Shown: piece after piece, positions 53,858 through 62,612 of the stretch
Position numbering within the stretch: position 1 is the first letter of the stretch
Layout of the letters: each line of letters opens with the position of its first letter
NCBI RefSeq assembly: GCF_900105325.1
Contig: NZ_FNSU01000003.1
Coordinates: forward strand, 4,105,501 to 4,169,500
Length of the DNA: 64,000 nucleotides
Source of the DNA: Pseudomonas marginalis
GTDB lineage: Bacteria > Pseudomonadota > Gammaproteobacteria > Pseudomonadales > Pseudomonadaceae
Direction: 5' to 3'
Notes under the pieces: model-generated
The model's database searches: none
What the model saw: only the letters and a program-made list of their open reading frames with translations
Told to the model about the DNA's origin: nothing
Translations under genes and position numbers: made by a program

Positions 53858-54352
53858 CTAACTTCCATCCATAGCAATGACCATAGGCTGGCCAGTTATT
53901 GAATGATCAGAACACCTCCCCTGCGTCACGCCTGGTGCGCATATGAATATCTCGTCCTTGAAGCTCCGACCTATAAACACCACCCGGGACAGGTGCCGAA
54001 CGTGAGTATTCATATTCCAAGAGAATAATAAAACCGGAAAAAATGACACCTCATGTAAGAGTGATCCCTATCTCCACTCTAAAAAACAACCCCATGTATA
54101 CGAACAGGGACACAGCAAGTTAGGACAAACATAAAACGGCGTAAGACTTATCGACACACTCAATAAAACCAAGAATAGCCAGTACAAAATCCAGTGCTTT
54201 CTGGCTTTGTAATACATCATTTGTGGGCCGGTCCTACGTGCCACGCAGAAAGCACTTATAGGTATACGAGGAAAAATCCTCTGTTACTACGCGTTGGCTC
54301 CAGCGATCGATCGTGGCACGATGGCAAGGTTATCGACCGAGACCCCCAAACC
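53858..54352. other. AT-rich region between the pilus operon and ppx
   Basis: About 495 bases without a convincing gene; the short frame on the minus strand near 53858-54049 has no family resemblance. AT content is clearly above that of neighbouring genes, which fits the promoter of the pilus operon on one side and of ppx on the other. I see no clear operator or repeat. Confidence 0.5.
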
Positions 54353-55855
54353 ATGCCGCAATCCCAAGCCAAGAATCTGTCCCTGATCGCCGCCATCGAC
54401 CTGGGCTCCAACAGCTTTCACATGGTCGTGGCCAAGGCCCAGAACGGCGAAATCCGCATCCTTGAGCGGCTCGGAGAGAAAGTGCAACTGGCTGCCGGGA
54501 TCGACGATGAGCGCCAGCTCAATGAAGAATCCATGCAACGCGGGCTCGACTGCCTCAAGCGTTTTGCACAGCTGATCAACGGCATGCCCCTGGGCGCCGT
54601 GCGAATCGTCGGCACCAACGCCCTGCGCGAAGCCCGTAACCGGGGCGAATTCATCCGTCGCGCCGAGGAAATCCTCGGCCACCCCGTAGAAGTCATCTCC
54701 GGCCGCGAAGAAGCACGCCTGATCTACCTCGGCGTGTCCCATACACTCGCAGATACCCCCGGCAAGCGCCTGGTGGCGGACATCGGCGGCGGCAGTACCG
54801 AGTTCATCATCGGCCAGCGCTTCGAACCGCTGCTGCGCGAAAGCCTGCAGATGGGCTGTGTCAGTTATACCCAACGCTATTTCAAGGACGGCAAGATCAC
54901 CCCGGCGCGCTACGCCCAGGCCTACACGGCAGCGCGTTTGGAGATCATGAGCATCGAGCACGCCCTGCACCGCTTGACCTGGGATGAAGCCATCGGCTCG
55001 TCCGGCACCATCCGTGCCATCGGCCTGGCGCTCAAGGCCGGCGGCCACGGCACCGGCGAGGTCAACGCCGAAGGCCTGGCCTGGCTCAAGCGCAAGCTGT
55101 TCAAGCTGGGGGATGCCGAGAAGATCGACTTCGACGGCATCAAGCCCGACCGTCGCACCATCTTCCCGGCCGGCCTGGCGATTCTCGAGGCGATCTTCGA
55201 CGCCCTCGAACTGCAACGCATGGACCACTGTGACGGCGCCCTGCGCGAAGGCGTGCTGTATGACCTGCTGGGCCGCCATCATCATGAAGACGTACGAGAG
55301 CGCACGCTCACTTCGCTGATGGAGCGCTATCACGTCGATCAGGAGCAGGCAGCCCGCGTGGAGCGTAAAGCCCTGCATGCGTTCGATCAGGTCGCCGAAG
55401 ACTGGGACCTGGAAGACGGCGTATGGCGCGAACTGCTCGGCTGGGCGGCCAAGGTGCATGAAGTGGGCCTGGATATCGCCCACTACCACTACCACAAGCA
55501 CGGCGCCTACCTGATCGAGCACTCCGACCTGGCGGGTTTCTCCCGGGAAGACCAGCAGATGCTCGCGCTGCTGGTGCGCGGCCATCGTCGCAATATTCCC
55601 AAGGACAAGTTTGCCGAGTTCGGCGATGAAGGCATCAAGCTGATCCGCCTGTGCGTGCTGCTGCGCTTCGCGATCCTGTTCCACCACATTCGTGGCACCC
55701 AGCAGATGCCCCAGGTAACCCTGCGTGCCAATGGCGACAGCCTGGATGTCGTATTCCCCAAAGGCTGGCTGGATGAGAACCAGCTGACCCAGGCGGACTT
55801 CGCCCAGGAAGCGGAGTGGCTGACGCGGGTGGGGTTCAGCCTGAACCTGCGCTAA
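54353..55855 (+). CDS. ppx: Ppx, exopolyphosphatase
   Basis: A 500-residue Ppx/GppA-family phosphatase that shortens polyphosphate from the ends. The start MPQSQAKNLSLIAAIDLGSNSFHMVV is the expected one (the frame to 54194 is not used). ASKHA motifs are AAIDLGSNSFH, RIVGTNALREARN and ADIGGGSTEF. The C-terminal HD-like half begins near HHHEDVRER and carries VHEVGLDIAHYHYHKHGAY. It converges with ppk across a REPIN. Confidence 0.96.
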   Translation: MPQSQAKNLSLIAAIDLGSNSFHMVVAKAQNGEIRILERLGEKVQLAAGIDDERQLNEESMQRGLDCLKRFAQLINGMPLGAVRIVGTNALREARNRGEFIRRAEEILGHPVEVISGREEARLIYLGVSHTLADTPGKRLVADIGGGSTEFIIGQRFEPLLRESLQMGCVSYTQRYFKDGKITPARYAQAYTAARLEIMSIEHALHRLTWDEAIGSSGTIRAIGLALKAGGHGTGEVNAEGLAWLKRKLFKLGDAEKIDFDGIKPDRRTIFPAGLAILEAIFDALELQRMDHCDGALREGVLYDLLGRHHHEDVRERTLTSLMERYHVDQEQAARVERKALHAFDQVAEDWDLEDGVWRELLGWAAKVHEVGLDIAHYHYHKHGAYLIEHSDLAGFSREDQQMLALLVRGHRRNIPKDKFAEFGDEGIKLIRLCVLLRFAILFHHIRGTQQMPQVTLRANGDSLDVVFPKGWLDENQLTQADFAQEAEWLTRVGFSLNLR

Positions 55856-55881
55856 CCCGATCTCATGAACACTGCAAAAAC

Positions 55882-56006
55882 AAATGTGGGAGGGGCGGTG
55901 CGACGACTCGACTTGCTCCCGATTACGGTGTGTCAGTCGCGAATACTTTGACTGAACCACCGCAATCGGGAGCAAGTCGAGTCGTCGCACCGCCCCTCCC
56001 ACATTT
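55882..56006. repeat. REPIN between ppx and ppk
   Basis: Arms of about 50 bases starting AAATGTGGGAGGGGCGGTGC (55882) pair with the complement ending at 56006, with small mismatches in the middle. The arm reads through GACTCGACTTGCTCCCGAT and an inner TCAGTC. It sits between two convergent stop codons and could end both transcripts. Confidence 0.9.
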
Positions 56007-56023
56007 TCAGAGCGTGTTGTCTG

Positions 56024-58249
56024 TTAGTTCACCGACAGAATCGGGCTACCCAACTTTTCCAGCAACGTCGCCTGGGCGCTGCGCGGATTCTGGTTGCCGG
56101 TCGGCGTGTTACGCACGTAACGGCCATCCGACTGCAGGCTCCAGCTGTGGGTGTTATCGGTGAGGTAGCTTTCCAGCTCCTTCTTGACCCGCATGATCAG
56201 CTTCTTGCCCTCGACCGGGAAGCAGGTCTCCACGCGCTTGTCGAGGTTGCGCTCCATCCAGTCGGCACTGGAGAGGAACATCTGCTCCTCGCCGCCGTTA
56301 AGGAAGTAGAACACCCGCGTGTGTTCCAGGAAGCGGCCGATGATCGAGCGCACATGGATGTTATGCGACACGCCGACAATGCCCGGACGCAGGCAGCACA
56401 TGCCACGCACCACCAGGTCGATACGCACGCCGGACTGGCTGGCCTTGTACAGCGCGCGGATGATCTTCGGATCGGTCAGCGAGTTGAACTTGGCGATGAT
56501 GTGCGCCGGTTTGCCCTCGAGGGCGAACTGGGTCTCGCGGGCAATCATGTCGAGCATGCCCTTCTTGAGGGTGAACGGCGCGTGCAGCAGCTTCTTCATG
56601 CGCAACGTCTTGCCCATGCCGATCAACTGGCTGAACAACTTGCCGACGTCTTCACACAAGGCGTCGTCGGAAGTCAGCAGGCTGTAGTCGGTATAGAGCT
56701 TGGCGTTGCCGGCGTGGTAGTTGCCGGTGCCCAGGTGGGCGTAACGCACGATTTCACCGGCTTCACGGCGCAGGATCAGCATCATCTTGGCGTGGGTCTT
56801 GAAGCCCACCACGCCGTAGATCACTACCGCGCCGGCCGCTTGCAGGCGGCTGGCCAATTGCAGGTTCGACTCTTCGTCAAAGCGCGCGCGCAACTCGATC
56901 ACCGCAGTGACTTCCTTGCCGTTGCGCGCGGCGTCTACCAGCGCGTCGACGATTTCCGAGTTGGCACCGGAACGGTACAGGGTCTGGCGCACGGCCAACA
57001 CGTGCGGGTCCTTGGCAGCCTGGCGCAGCAGGTCGACCACCGGGGTGAAGGACTCGAACGGGTGCAGCAGCAGGATGTCCTGCTTGCTCACGACGCTGAA
57101 GATGTTCTCGCTGTTTTGCAGCAGTTTCGGGATCTGCGGGGTGAACGGGGTGTATTGCAGCTCCGGATGGCTGTCCAGGCCAGTGATGCTGAACAGGCGC
57201 GTGAGGTTCACCGGGCCATTGACCTGGTACAGCTCGGTCTCGCCCAGGTTGAACTGCTTGAGCAGGTAGTCCGACAGGTGTTTCGGGCAGGTGTCGGCCA
57301 CTTCCAGGCGCACCGCATCACCGTAGCGCCGCGAGAACAGCTCGCCGCGCAGGGCGCGGGCCAAGTCTTCGACGTCTTCGGAATCCAGCGCCAGATCGGC
57401 GTTACGGGTCAGGCGGAACTGGTAGCAGCCCTTGACCTTCATGCCTTGGAACAGGTCATCGGCGTGGGCATGGATCATCGACGACAGGAATACATAGTTG
57501 TCGCCAGCGCCCCCCACCTCTTCGGGTACCTTGATGATCCGTGGCAGCAAGCGCGGCGCCGGGATGATCGCCAGGCCCGAATCGCGACCGAAAGCGTCGA
57601 TACCTTCCAGCTCGACGATAAAGTTCAGGCTCTTGTTCACCAGCAGTGGGAACGGGTGCGTCGGGTCCAGGCCGATCGGGGTGATGATCGGCGCGATTTC
57701 GTCGCGGAAGTAGCGACGCACCCAGGTCTTGATCTTGGTAGTCCAGTGGCGGCGACGGATGAAGCGAACCTGATGCTTTTCCAGTTCCGGCAACAGGATG
57801 TCATTGAGGATCGCGTACTGGCGATCCACATGACCGTGCACCAGCTCGCTGATGCGCGCCAGCGCCTGGTGCGGCTGCAGGCCGTCCGCGCCAGCTTGTT
57901 CACGGGCGAAGGTGATCTGTTTCTTGAGGCCGGCGACGCGGATCTCGAAGAATTCATCCAGGTTGCTGGAGAAAATCAGCAGGAACTTCAGGCGTTCCAG
58001 CAACGGGTAGGACTCATCCAGTGCCTGTTCAAGCACGCGGATGTTGAATTGCAGTTGTGACAGCTCGCGGTGGATGTACAGGCTGCTGTCATCCAGATTG
58101 GTCACTACGGCGGCCACCGGGGCCGGGGCTGGCGCTTCGGCTACCACCACAGGCGCGGCCGGCTCGTGCTCCGGCGGGGTCTCGGTGACTTGTTCCACCA
58201 CCGGGTGAGCGTCTTTTACGGCAACTTCGGAGAGTCCTTCGGTATTCAT
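56024..58249 (-). CDS. ppk: Ppk, polyphosphate kinase 1
   Basis: A 741-residue kinase making polyphosphate from ATP at the membrane. The N-terminal domain has SSNLDEFFEIRVAGLKKQ (about 92-109); the two PLD-like catalytic domains have the phosphorylated His region GFKTHAKMML (about 476-485) and the AHLGTGNYHAGN segment. An N-terminal extension of about 50 residues rich in Ala, Pro and Glu precedes the conserved part. It follows hemB on the same strand and converges with ppx, so synthesis and breakdown genes face each other. Confidence 0.97.
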   Translation of the reverse strand: MNTEGLSEVAVKDAHPVVEQVTETPPEHEPAAPVVVAEAPAPAPVAAVVTNLDDSSLYIHRELSQLQFNIRVLEQALDESYPLLERLKFLLIFSSNLDEFFEIRVAGLKKQITFAREQAGADGLQPHQALARISELVHGHVDRQYAILNDILLPELEKHQVRFIRRRHWTTKIKTWVRRYFRDEIAPIITPIGLDPTHPFPLLVNKSLNFIVELEGIDAFGRDSGLAIIPAPRLLPRIIKVPEEVGGAGDNYVFLSSMIHAHADDLFQGMKVKGCYQFRLTRNADLALDSEDVEDLARALRGELFSRRYGDAVRLEVADTCPKHLSDYLLKQFNLGETELYQVNGPVNLTRLFSITGLDSHPELQYTPFTPQIPKLLQNSENIFSVVSKQDILLLHPFESFTPVVDLLRQAAKDPHVLAVRQTLYRSGANSEIVDALVDAARNGKEVTAVIELRARFDEESNLQLASRLQAAGAVVIYGVVGFKTHAKMMLILRREAGEIVRYAHLGTGNYHAGNAKLYTDYSLLTSDDALCEDVGKLFSQLIGMGKTLRMKKLLHAPFTLKKGMLDMIARETQFALEGKPAHIIAKFNSLTDPKIIRALYKASQSGVRIDLVVRGMCCLRPGIVGVSHNIHVRSIIGRFLEHTRVFYFLNGGEEQMFLSSADWMERNLDKRVETCFPVEGKKLIMRVKKELESYLTDNTHSWSLQSDGRYVRNTPTGNQNPRSAQATLLEKLGSPILSVN

Positions 58250-58267
58250 CGAATGTTCCTGTGAGGG

Positions 58268-59281
58268 CTATTGTTGCTCTCTAAGCAATTGGGCGGCGCG
58301 GGCGGCGAAATAGGTCAGGATGCCATCAGCCCCGGCACGTTTAAAGGCCGTCAAGGATTCTAGGATTACCCCTTCACTCAACCAGCCATTTTGGATTGCA
58401 GCCATGTGCATGGCGTATTCGCCACTGACCTGATACACAAAGGTCGGCACTTTGAATTCCTCTTTGACTCGGTAAAGGATGTCCAGGTACGGCATCCCCG
58501 GCTTGACCATCACCATGTCGGCACCTTCGGCCAAATCCGCCGCCACTTCGTGCAAGGCTTCATGGCTGTTGGCCGGGTCCATCTGGTACGAAGCCTTGTT
58601 GGCCTTGCCCAGGTTCAGCGCCGAGCCCACCGCATCGCGAAACGGGCCGTAGTAGGCGCTGGCGTACTTGGCCGAGTAGGCCATGATCCGCACATTGACG
58701 TGGCCGGCCAGTTCCAGGGCTTCGCGAATCGCCTGGATGCGGCCATCCATCATGTCCGACGGCGCAACCACCTGGGCGCCTGCTGCCGCATGGGACAAGG
58801 CCTGCTTGACCAGCGCGTCGACGGTAATGTCGTTCTGAACATAGCCGTCTTCGTCAAGAATGCCATCCTGCCCGTGGGTGGTGAACGGGTCCAACGCCAC
58901 GTCGGTGATCACCCCCAGCTCCGGGAAACGCTCGCGCAGGGCGCGGGTGGCGCGCTGGGCGATACCGTCCGGGTTCCAGGCTTCGGCAGCATCAAGGGAC
59001 TTGAGTTCAGACGGCGTGACCGGAAACAACGCCAACGCCGGAATCCCCAGGTCGACCCAGTCCGCTGCCTCTTCAAGCAGCAGATCAATGGTCAGACGCT
59101 CTACACCCGGCATCGACGCTACCGATTCCCGGCGATTTTCACCGTCGAGTACAAACACCGGCAGGATCAGATCATCCGTCGTCAGTACGTTTTCACGAAC
59201 CAGGCGGCGAGAAAAATCATCACGGCGATTACGGCGCAGGCGGGTAGCAGGGAACAGGCGATTGGCAGGGGTAAAGCTCAC
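58268..59281 (-). CDS. hemB: HemB, delta-aminolevulinic acid dehydratase (porphobilinogen synthase)
   Basis: The enzyme joins two 5-aminolevulinate molecules to porphobilinogen in haem synthesis, 337 residues from a GTG start (59281) with AGGAG before it. The Schiff-base lysines lie in MAYSAKYASAYYGPF and VMVKPGMPYLDI. The metal region DVALDPFTTHGQDG has Asp and His where zinc enzymes have Cys, so it belongs to the magnesium-type enzymes known in pseudomonads. It is followed by ppk 18 bases later; the two may be cotranscribed. Confidence 0.97.
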   Translation of the reverse strand: MSFTPANRLFPATRLRRNRRDDFSRRLVRENVLTTDDLILPVFVLDGENRRESVASMPGVERLTIDLLLEEAADWVDLGIPALALFPVTPSELKSLDAAEAWNPDGIAQRATRALRERFPELGVITDVALDPFTTHGQDGILDEDGYVQNDITVDALVKQALSHAAAGAQVVAPSDMMDGRIQAIREALELAGHVNVRIMAYSAKYASAYYGPFRDAVGSALNLGKANKASYQMDPANSHEALHEVAADLAEGADMVMVKPGMPYLDILYRVKEEFKVPTFVYQVSGEYAMHMAAIQNGWLSEGVILESLTAFKRAGADGILTYFAARAAQLLREQQ

Positions 59282-59489
59282 GACAGACTCCTGAGCCCGG
59301 GTTCACGGGCGAGCGTTGCAGTTATAAGCGGGCATTATGACGAAGGTATGACAGTTGTGCTTAACGATGCGACCTGTAGTCGCATTCGTCGGTTAATGTA
59401 GGAATTGTTCACTTCGTGACACATCTCGATACTTTCATGAATGTTCACGAAGGCGTAGGCTGCGCGTTCATTTCGCCAGCACCCAGACC

Positions 59490-60128
59490 ATGCTTCAACA
59501 ATTTCTGCATGACTTCGGCTACTTTGCCCTCTTCCTAGGCACGTTCTTCGAAGGCGAAACCATCCTGGTTCTCGCAGGCTTCCTGGCGTTCCGTGGGTAC
59601 ATGGATATCAACCTGGTGGTGGTCGTTGCCTTCTTCGGCAGCTACGCCGGCGACCAGCTTTGGTATTACATGGGGCGCAAGCACGGCCGCAAACTGTTGG
59701 CGCGCAAGCCGCGCTGGCAATTGATGGGCGACAAGGCCCTGGAACATATCCGCAAGCACCCGGATATCTGGGTGCTGAGCTTCCGCTTTGTCTACGGCTT
59801 ACGCACGGTAATGCCTGTTGCGATCGGCCTGTCAGGCTACCCGCCACTGCGCTACCTGATCCTCAACGGTATAGGTGCTGCAATCTGGGCGGCGGCCCTG
59901 GGCGCTGCGGCTTATCATTTCGGCGCGGTACTGGAAGGCATGCTGGGCAGCGTCAAGAAATACGAGCTATGGGTACTGGGCGCCTTGCTGCTGCTGGGCT
60001 TTGGCCTGTGGCTGCGCCGCCGCTTCAAGAACGCCCGTATCGCCCGCCAGGCCTGTGCCGATGCCAAGGCGCGGCTCGCCGCCACCGAGCCCGTCCCGGT
60101 AGAAGCGCCTAAGACACCAGTCGAGTAA
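59490..60128 (+). CDS. DedA family membrane protein
   Basis: 212 residues with about five membrane segments and the DedA/VTT signature (FEGETILVLAGFLAF, GDQLWYYMGRKHGRK and FVYGLRTVMPVAIG). The C-terminal helical part ends with a charged tail (LRRRFKNARIARQACADAKA). Recent work places DedA proteins as lipid scramblases or flippases (undecaprenyl phosphate or phospholipid); which one applies is unknown. The stop overlaps the next gene's end on the other strand by 20 bases. Confidence 0.9.
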   Translation: MLQQFLHDFGYFALFLGTFFEGETILVLAGFLAFRGYMDINLVVVVAFFGSYAGDQLWYYMGRKHGRKLLARKPRWQLMGDKALEHIRKHPDIWVLSFRFVYGLRTVMPVAIGLSGYPPLRYLILNGIGAAIWAAALGAAAYHFGAVLEGMLGSVKKYELWVLGALLLLGFGLWLRRRFKNARIARQACADAKARLAATEPVPVEAPKTPVE

Positions 60129-61344
60129 GCCGGCCCCTGCAACAGTAGAGGCCAATCACGCTGAGCAGGCTGTAGCTCACCAGGCCCAGCCAGCCCAGGT
60201 TGCTGGCCGGCCACAGCCCGACCACCGGCGCCAGCCACACCAACGGCACATTCAGCGCCAGGCGTATCAGCTCTGCCTTTAACGCCCACGGGCGGTTCTC
60301 CAGGGCTACCCCCAGGGTGAACAATCCAAGCGCCATCGCCCCCCAGCCGACAATCAGCGCTGCGCTGGGCAGACCCTCGCCGACATTCATCAAATAGCTG
60401 CCAAACCCCACATACGCCGCGAACTGCAGGGCGATGTAGACCTGTTGGCGCGCGTCCAGTGGCACGTCGAATTTGCGGAACTGGCTCAAATCCGGCTTGG
60501 CCACGGGGTATTTGGCCTTCACGTCCGCCGGGCGCCAACCGGTGCGCATGAACCAGATGCGCAGCTTGTCCCACTTACTTTCGGTACGCCGTGCATCACG
60601 CCAAAGCTGTGCATAAAACTGCAGGTTGGCCCATAACGGATTCCAGCTGGCCAAGGGTGTGGTCACGCCGAAAATCACCGGCTCGTTGTCGTCTTCTTCC
60701 TGGAAGGTGCCGAACAGCCGGTCCCAAAGAATGAACACACCGCCGTAGTTGCGATCCATGTAGAGAGCGTTCTGTGCATGGTGGGCCCGATGATTGGAGG
60801 GCGTGACGAAAAACCACTCGAACCAGCCAAGCTTGGGCACGTGCCGGGTATGCACCCAGAATTGATACAACAGGTTGAGGGACGCCACGCTGATAAACAC
60901 CACCAGCGGTACGCCAAGCACGGCCAGGGGCAGGTAGAAGATCCAGCTCAGCAGGAAGCCGGTGCTGGTCTGGCGCAGGGCGGTGCTGAGGTTGTAGTCC
61001 TCGCTCTGGTGATGCACCGAGTGCGCGGCCCACAGGATATTGCGCTCGTGCCCCATCCGGTGCAGCCAGTAGTAGCAGAAGTCGTAGAACACAAAGGCGA
61101 ATACCCAGGTCCAGACGCTGTGGGCAGGCAGTTCGATCAACGCCAGGTGCTTGAGGGCGAACGCGTAGGTCAGCAGCCCCATACCCTTGGTCAACAGCCC
61201 GGTGGTGGTGGACAGCACGCCGGTGCTGAGGCTGTTGATGGCGTCCGCCACCCGGTAGTTGCGCTGGCCACGCCAACGGTCGGCGAGCAGCTCCACCACA
61301 ATCAAGGCAATGAAAAACGGTACCGCGTAAGGCACGAAGTCCAT
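60109..61344 (-). CDS. Fatty acid hydroxylase/sterol desaturase family membrane protein
   Basis: 411 residues. Several membrane segments flank the His motifs HRMGHE, HSVHHQSED and SNHRAHH, arranged as in diiron membrane hydroxylases (ERG3/SUR2 family). A C-terminal extension of about 120 residues with 3-4 further hydrophobic segments is present, as in long bacterial members. The substrate is unknown; related bacterial proteins act on lipids. It overlaps the DedA stop and lies divergent from elbB. Confidence 0.85.
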   Translation of the reverse strand: MDFVPYAVPFFIALIVVELLADRWRGQRNYRVADAINSLSTGVLSTTTGLLTKGMGLLTYAFALKHLALIELPAHSVWTWVFAFVFYDFCYYWLHRMGHERNILWAAHSVHHQSEDYNLSTALRQTSTGFLLSWIFYLPLAVLGVPLVVFISVASLNLLYQFWVHTRHVPKLGWFEWFFVTPSNHRAHHAQNALYMDRNYGGVFILWDRLFGTFQEEDDNEPVIFGVTTPLASWNPLWANLQFYAQLWRDARRTESKWDKLRIWFMRTGWRPADVKAKYPVAKPDLSQFRKFDVPLDARQQVYIALQFAAYVGFGSYLMNVGEGLPSAALIVGWGAMALGLFTLGVALENRPWALKAELIRLALNVPLVWLAPVVGLWPASNLGWLGLVSYSLLSVIGLYCCRGRLTRLVS

Positions 61345-61460
61345 GGTCTGGTCCGGTCTATTTTTGTTACATCAAGATTAGGTGCAGCAGCGCGAGATCC
61401 CATTGGCAACAGGTGACAAATTAGTAGACATTTAACGCCAAGACTCCAGGAGAAATGCCC

Positions 61461-62126
61461 ATGAGCAAAAAGATTGCAGTGATCCTTTCCGGCTGCGGCG
61501 TGTACGACGGCGCAGAGATCCACGAAAGCGTGATCACCCTGCTGCGCCTGGATCAGCGCGGTGCTCAGGTCCAGTGTTTTGCACCCGATATCGCCCAGTT
61601 GCATGTGATCAACCATCTGACCGGCGAGGAAATGCCCGAGTCGCGCAACGTGCTCGTGGAGTCGGCCCGCATTGCCCGGGGCGAGATCAAGGATATTCGA
61701 GACGCCAACGCCGACGAGTTCGATGCGCTGATCGTACCCGGTGGGTTCGGTGCGGCGAAGAACTTGTCCAACTTTGCCGTCGAGGGCGCGGGTTGCAGCG
61801 TCAACCCGCAAGTGCTGGAACTGGCCGAAGCCTTTGCCGAAGCGGGCAAGCCGGTGGGGCTGATCTGCATCTCGCCGGCCCTGGCCGCGAAGATCTACGG
61901 CCCGGGCGTGACCTGCACCATCGGCAACGACACCGACACTGCCGCGGCCCTGGACAAGATGGGCGCCACCCACCAGGAATGCAGCGTGGAAGACATTGTC
62001 GAGGACACCGCACGCAAGTTGGTCAGTACGCCCGCCTATATGCTCGGCAAGAGCATCAGTGAAGTGGCCTCAGGCATCAACAAGCTGGTGGACCGGGTGC
62101 TGGAGCTGACCCACGAGAACGATTAG
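61461..62126 (+). CDS. elbB: ElbB, isoprenoid biosynthesis glyoxalase (DJ-1/PfpI superfamily)
   Basis: 221 residues from MSKKIAVILSGCGVYDGAEIHESVITLLRL, chosen because AGGAG lies eight bases before the ATG; the ATG at 61455 is too close. It has the nucleophile-elbow region VGLICISPAL with Cys, and EDTARKLVSTPAYMLG toward the C-terminus. Relatives show glyoxalase III activity; a link to isoprenoid synthesis in E. coli is historical. It is monocistronic here. Confidence 0.92.
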   Translation: MSKKIAVILSGCGVYDGAEIHESVITLLRLDQRGAQVQCFAPDIAQLHVINHLTGEEMPESRNVLVESARIARGEIKDIRDANADEFDALIVPGGFGAAKNLSNFAVEGAGCSVNPQVLELAEAFAEAGKPVGLICISPALAAKIYGPGVTCTIGNDTDTAAALDKMGATHQECSVEDIVEDTARKLVSTPAYMLGKSISEVASGINKLVDRVLELTHEND

Positions 62127-62155
62127 TGGGGATGCCGGGCTCCCTCTCCAACGGA

Positions 62156-62611
62156 TCAGGACTGGCGCATTAACCGCGTCAGTATCCTGTCGAGTGAGTT
62201 GGCAAATGCCTGCTTGTCCTTCTCCCCATGGGGCGGTGGTCCACCGCCCATCTGGCCCTGCTCGCGCAGGTCGGTAAACAGGTTGCGCACCGCCAATCGC
62301 TCACTCATGTTCGCCGGGCTGAACTCCTTGCCCCGAGGGTCGAGGGCCGTGACGCCCTTCTTCACCAGGCGGTCGGCCAGGGGCACATCGCTGCAGATCA
62401 CCAGTTCGCCGGGCACTGCGTGCTCCACCAGATAGTCATCTGCTGCGTCCGGGCCGCTGGGCACCACGATCAACTTCACGCACGAGAAGCTCGGCTTGAT
62501 CTGGCTTTGGCCGGCCACCAGGACGACCTCGAACTGGCGCTTGAGGGCGAACTTCACCACCTGCTCCTTGGCGGCCCGGGGGCAGGCGTCTGCATCGATC
62601 CATACGCGCAT
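62156..62611 (-). CDS. YaiI/UPF0178 PIN-like nuclease-fold protein
   Basis: 151 residues starting MRVWIDADACPRAAKEQVV, the signature of the UPF0178/YaiI family, with conserved acidic residues (DADAC, ICSDVPLADRLV) like PIN-domain active sites. The C-terminal GGGPPPHGEKDKQAFANSLDRIL is family-typical. It starts one base after the FTR1 gene stop, so they are probably cotranscribed. Activity is not established. Confidence 0.87.
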   Translation of the reverse strand: MRVWIDADACPRAAKEQVVKFALKRQFEVVLVAGQSQIKPSFSCVKLIVVPSGPDAADDYLVEHAVPGELVICSDVPLADRLVKKGVTALDPRGKEFSPANMSERLAVRNLFTDLREQGQMGGGPPPHGEKDKQAFANSLDRILTRLMRQS

Positions 62612-62612
62612 G

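Noticed and set aside
53858..54049. Short minus-strand frame after the pilus operon promoter
   Set aside because: No signal peptide or domain, and the region is AT-rich as expected of a promoter.
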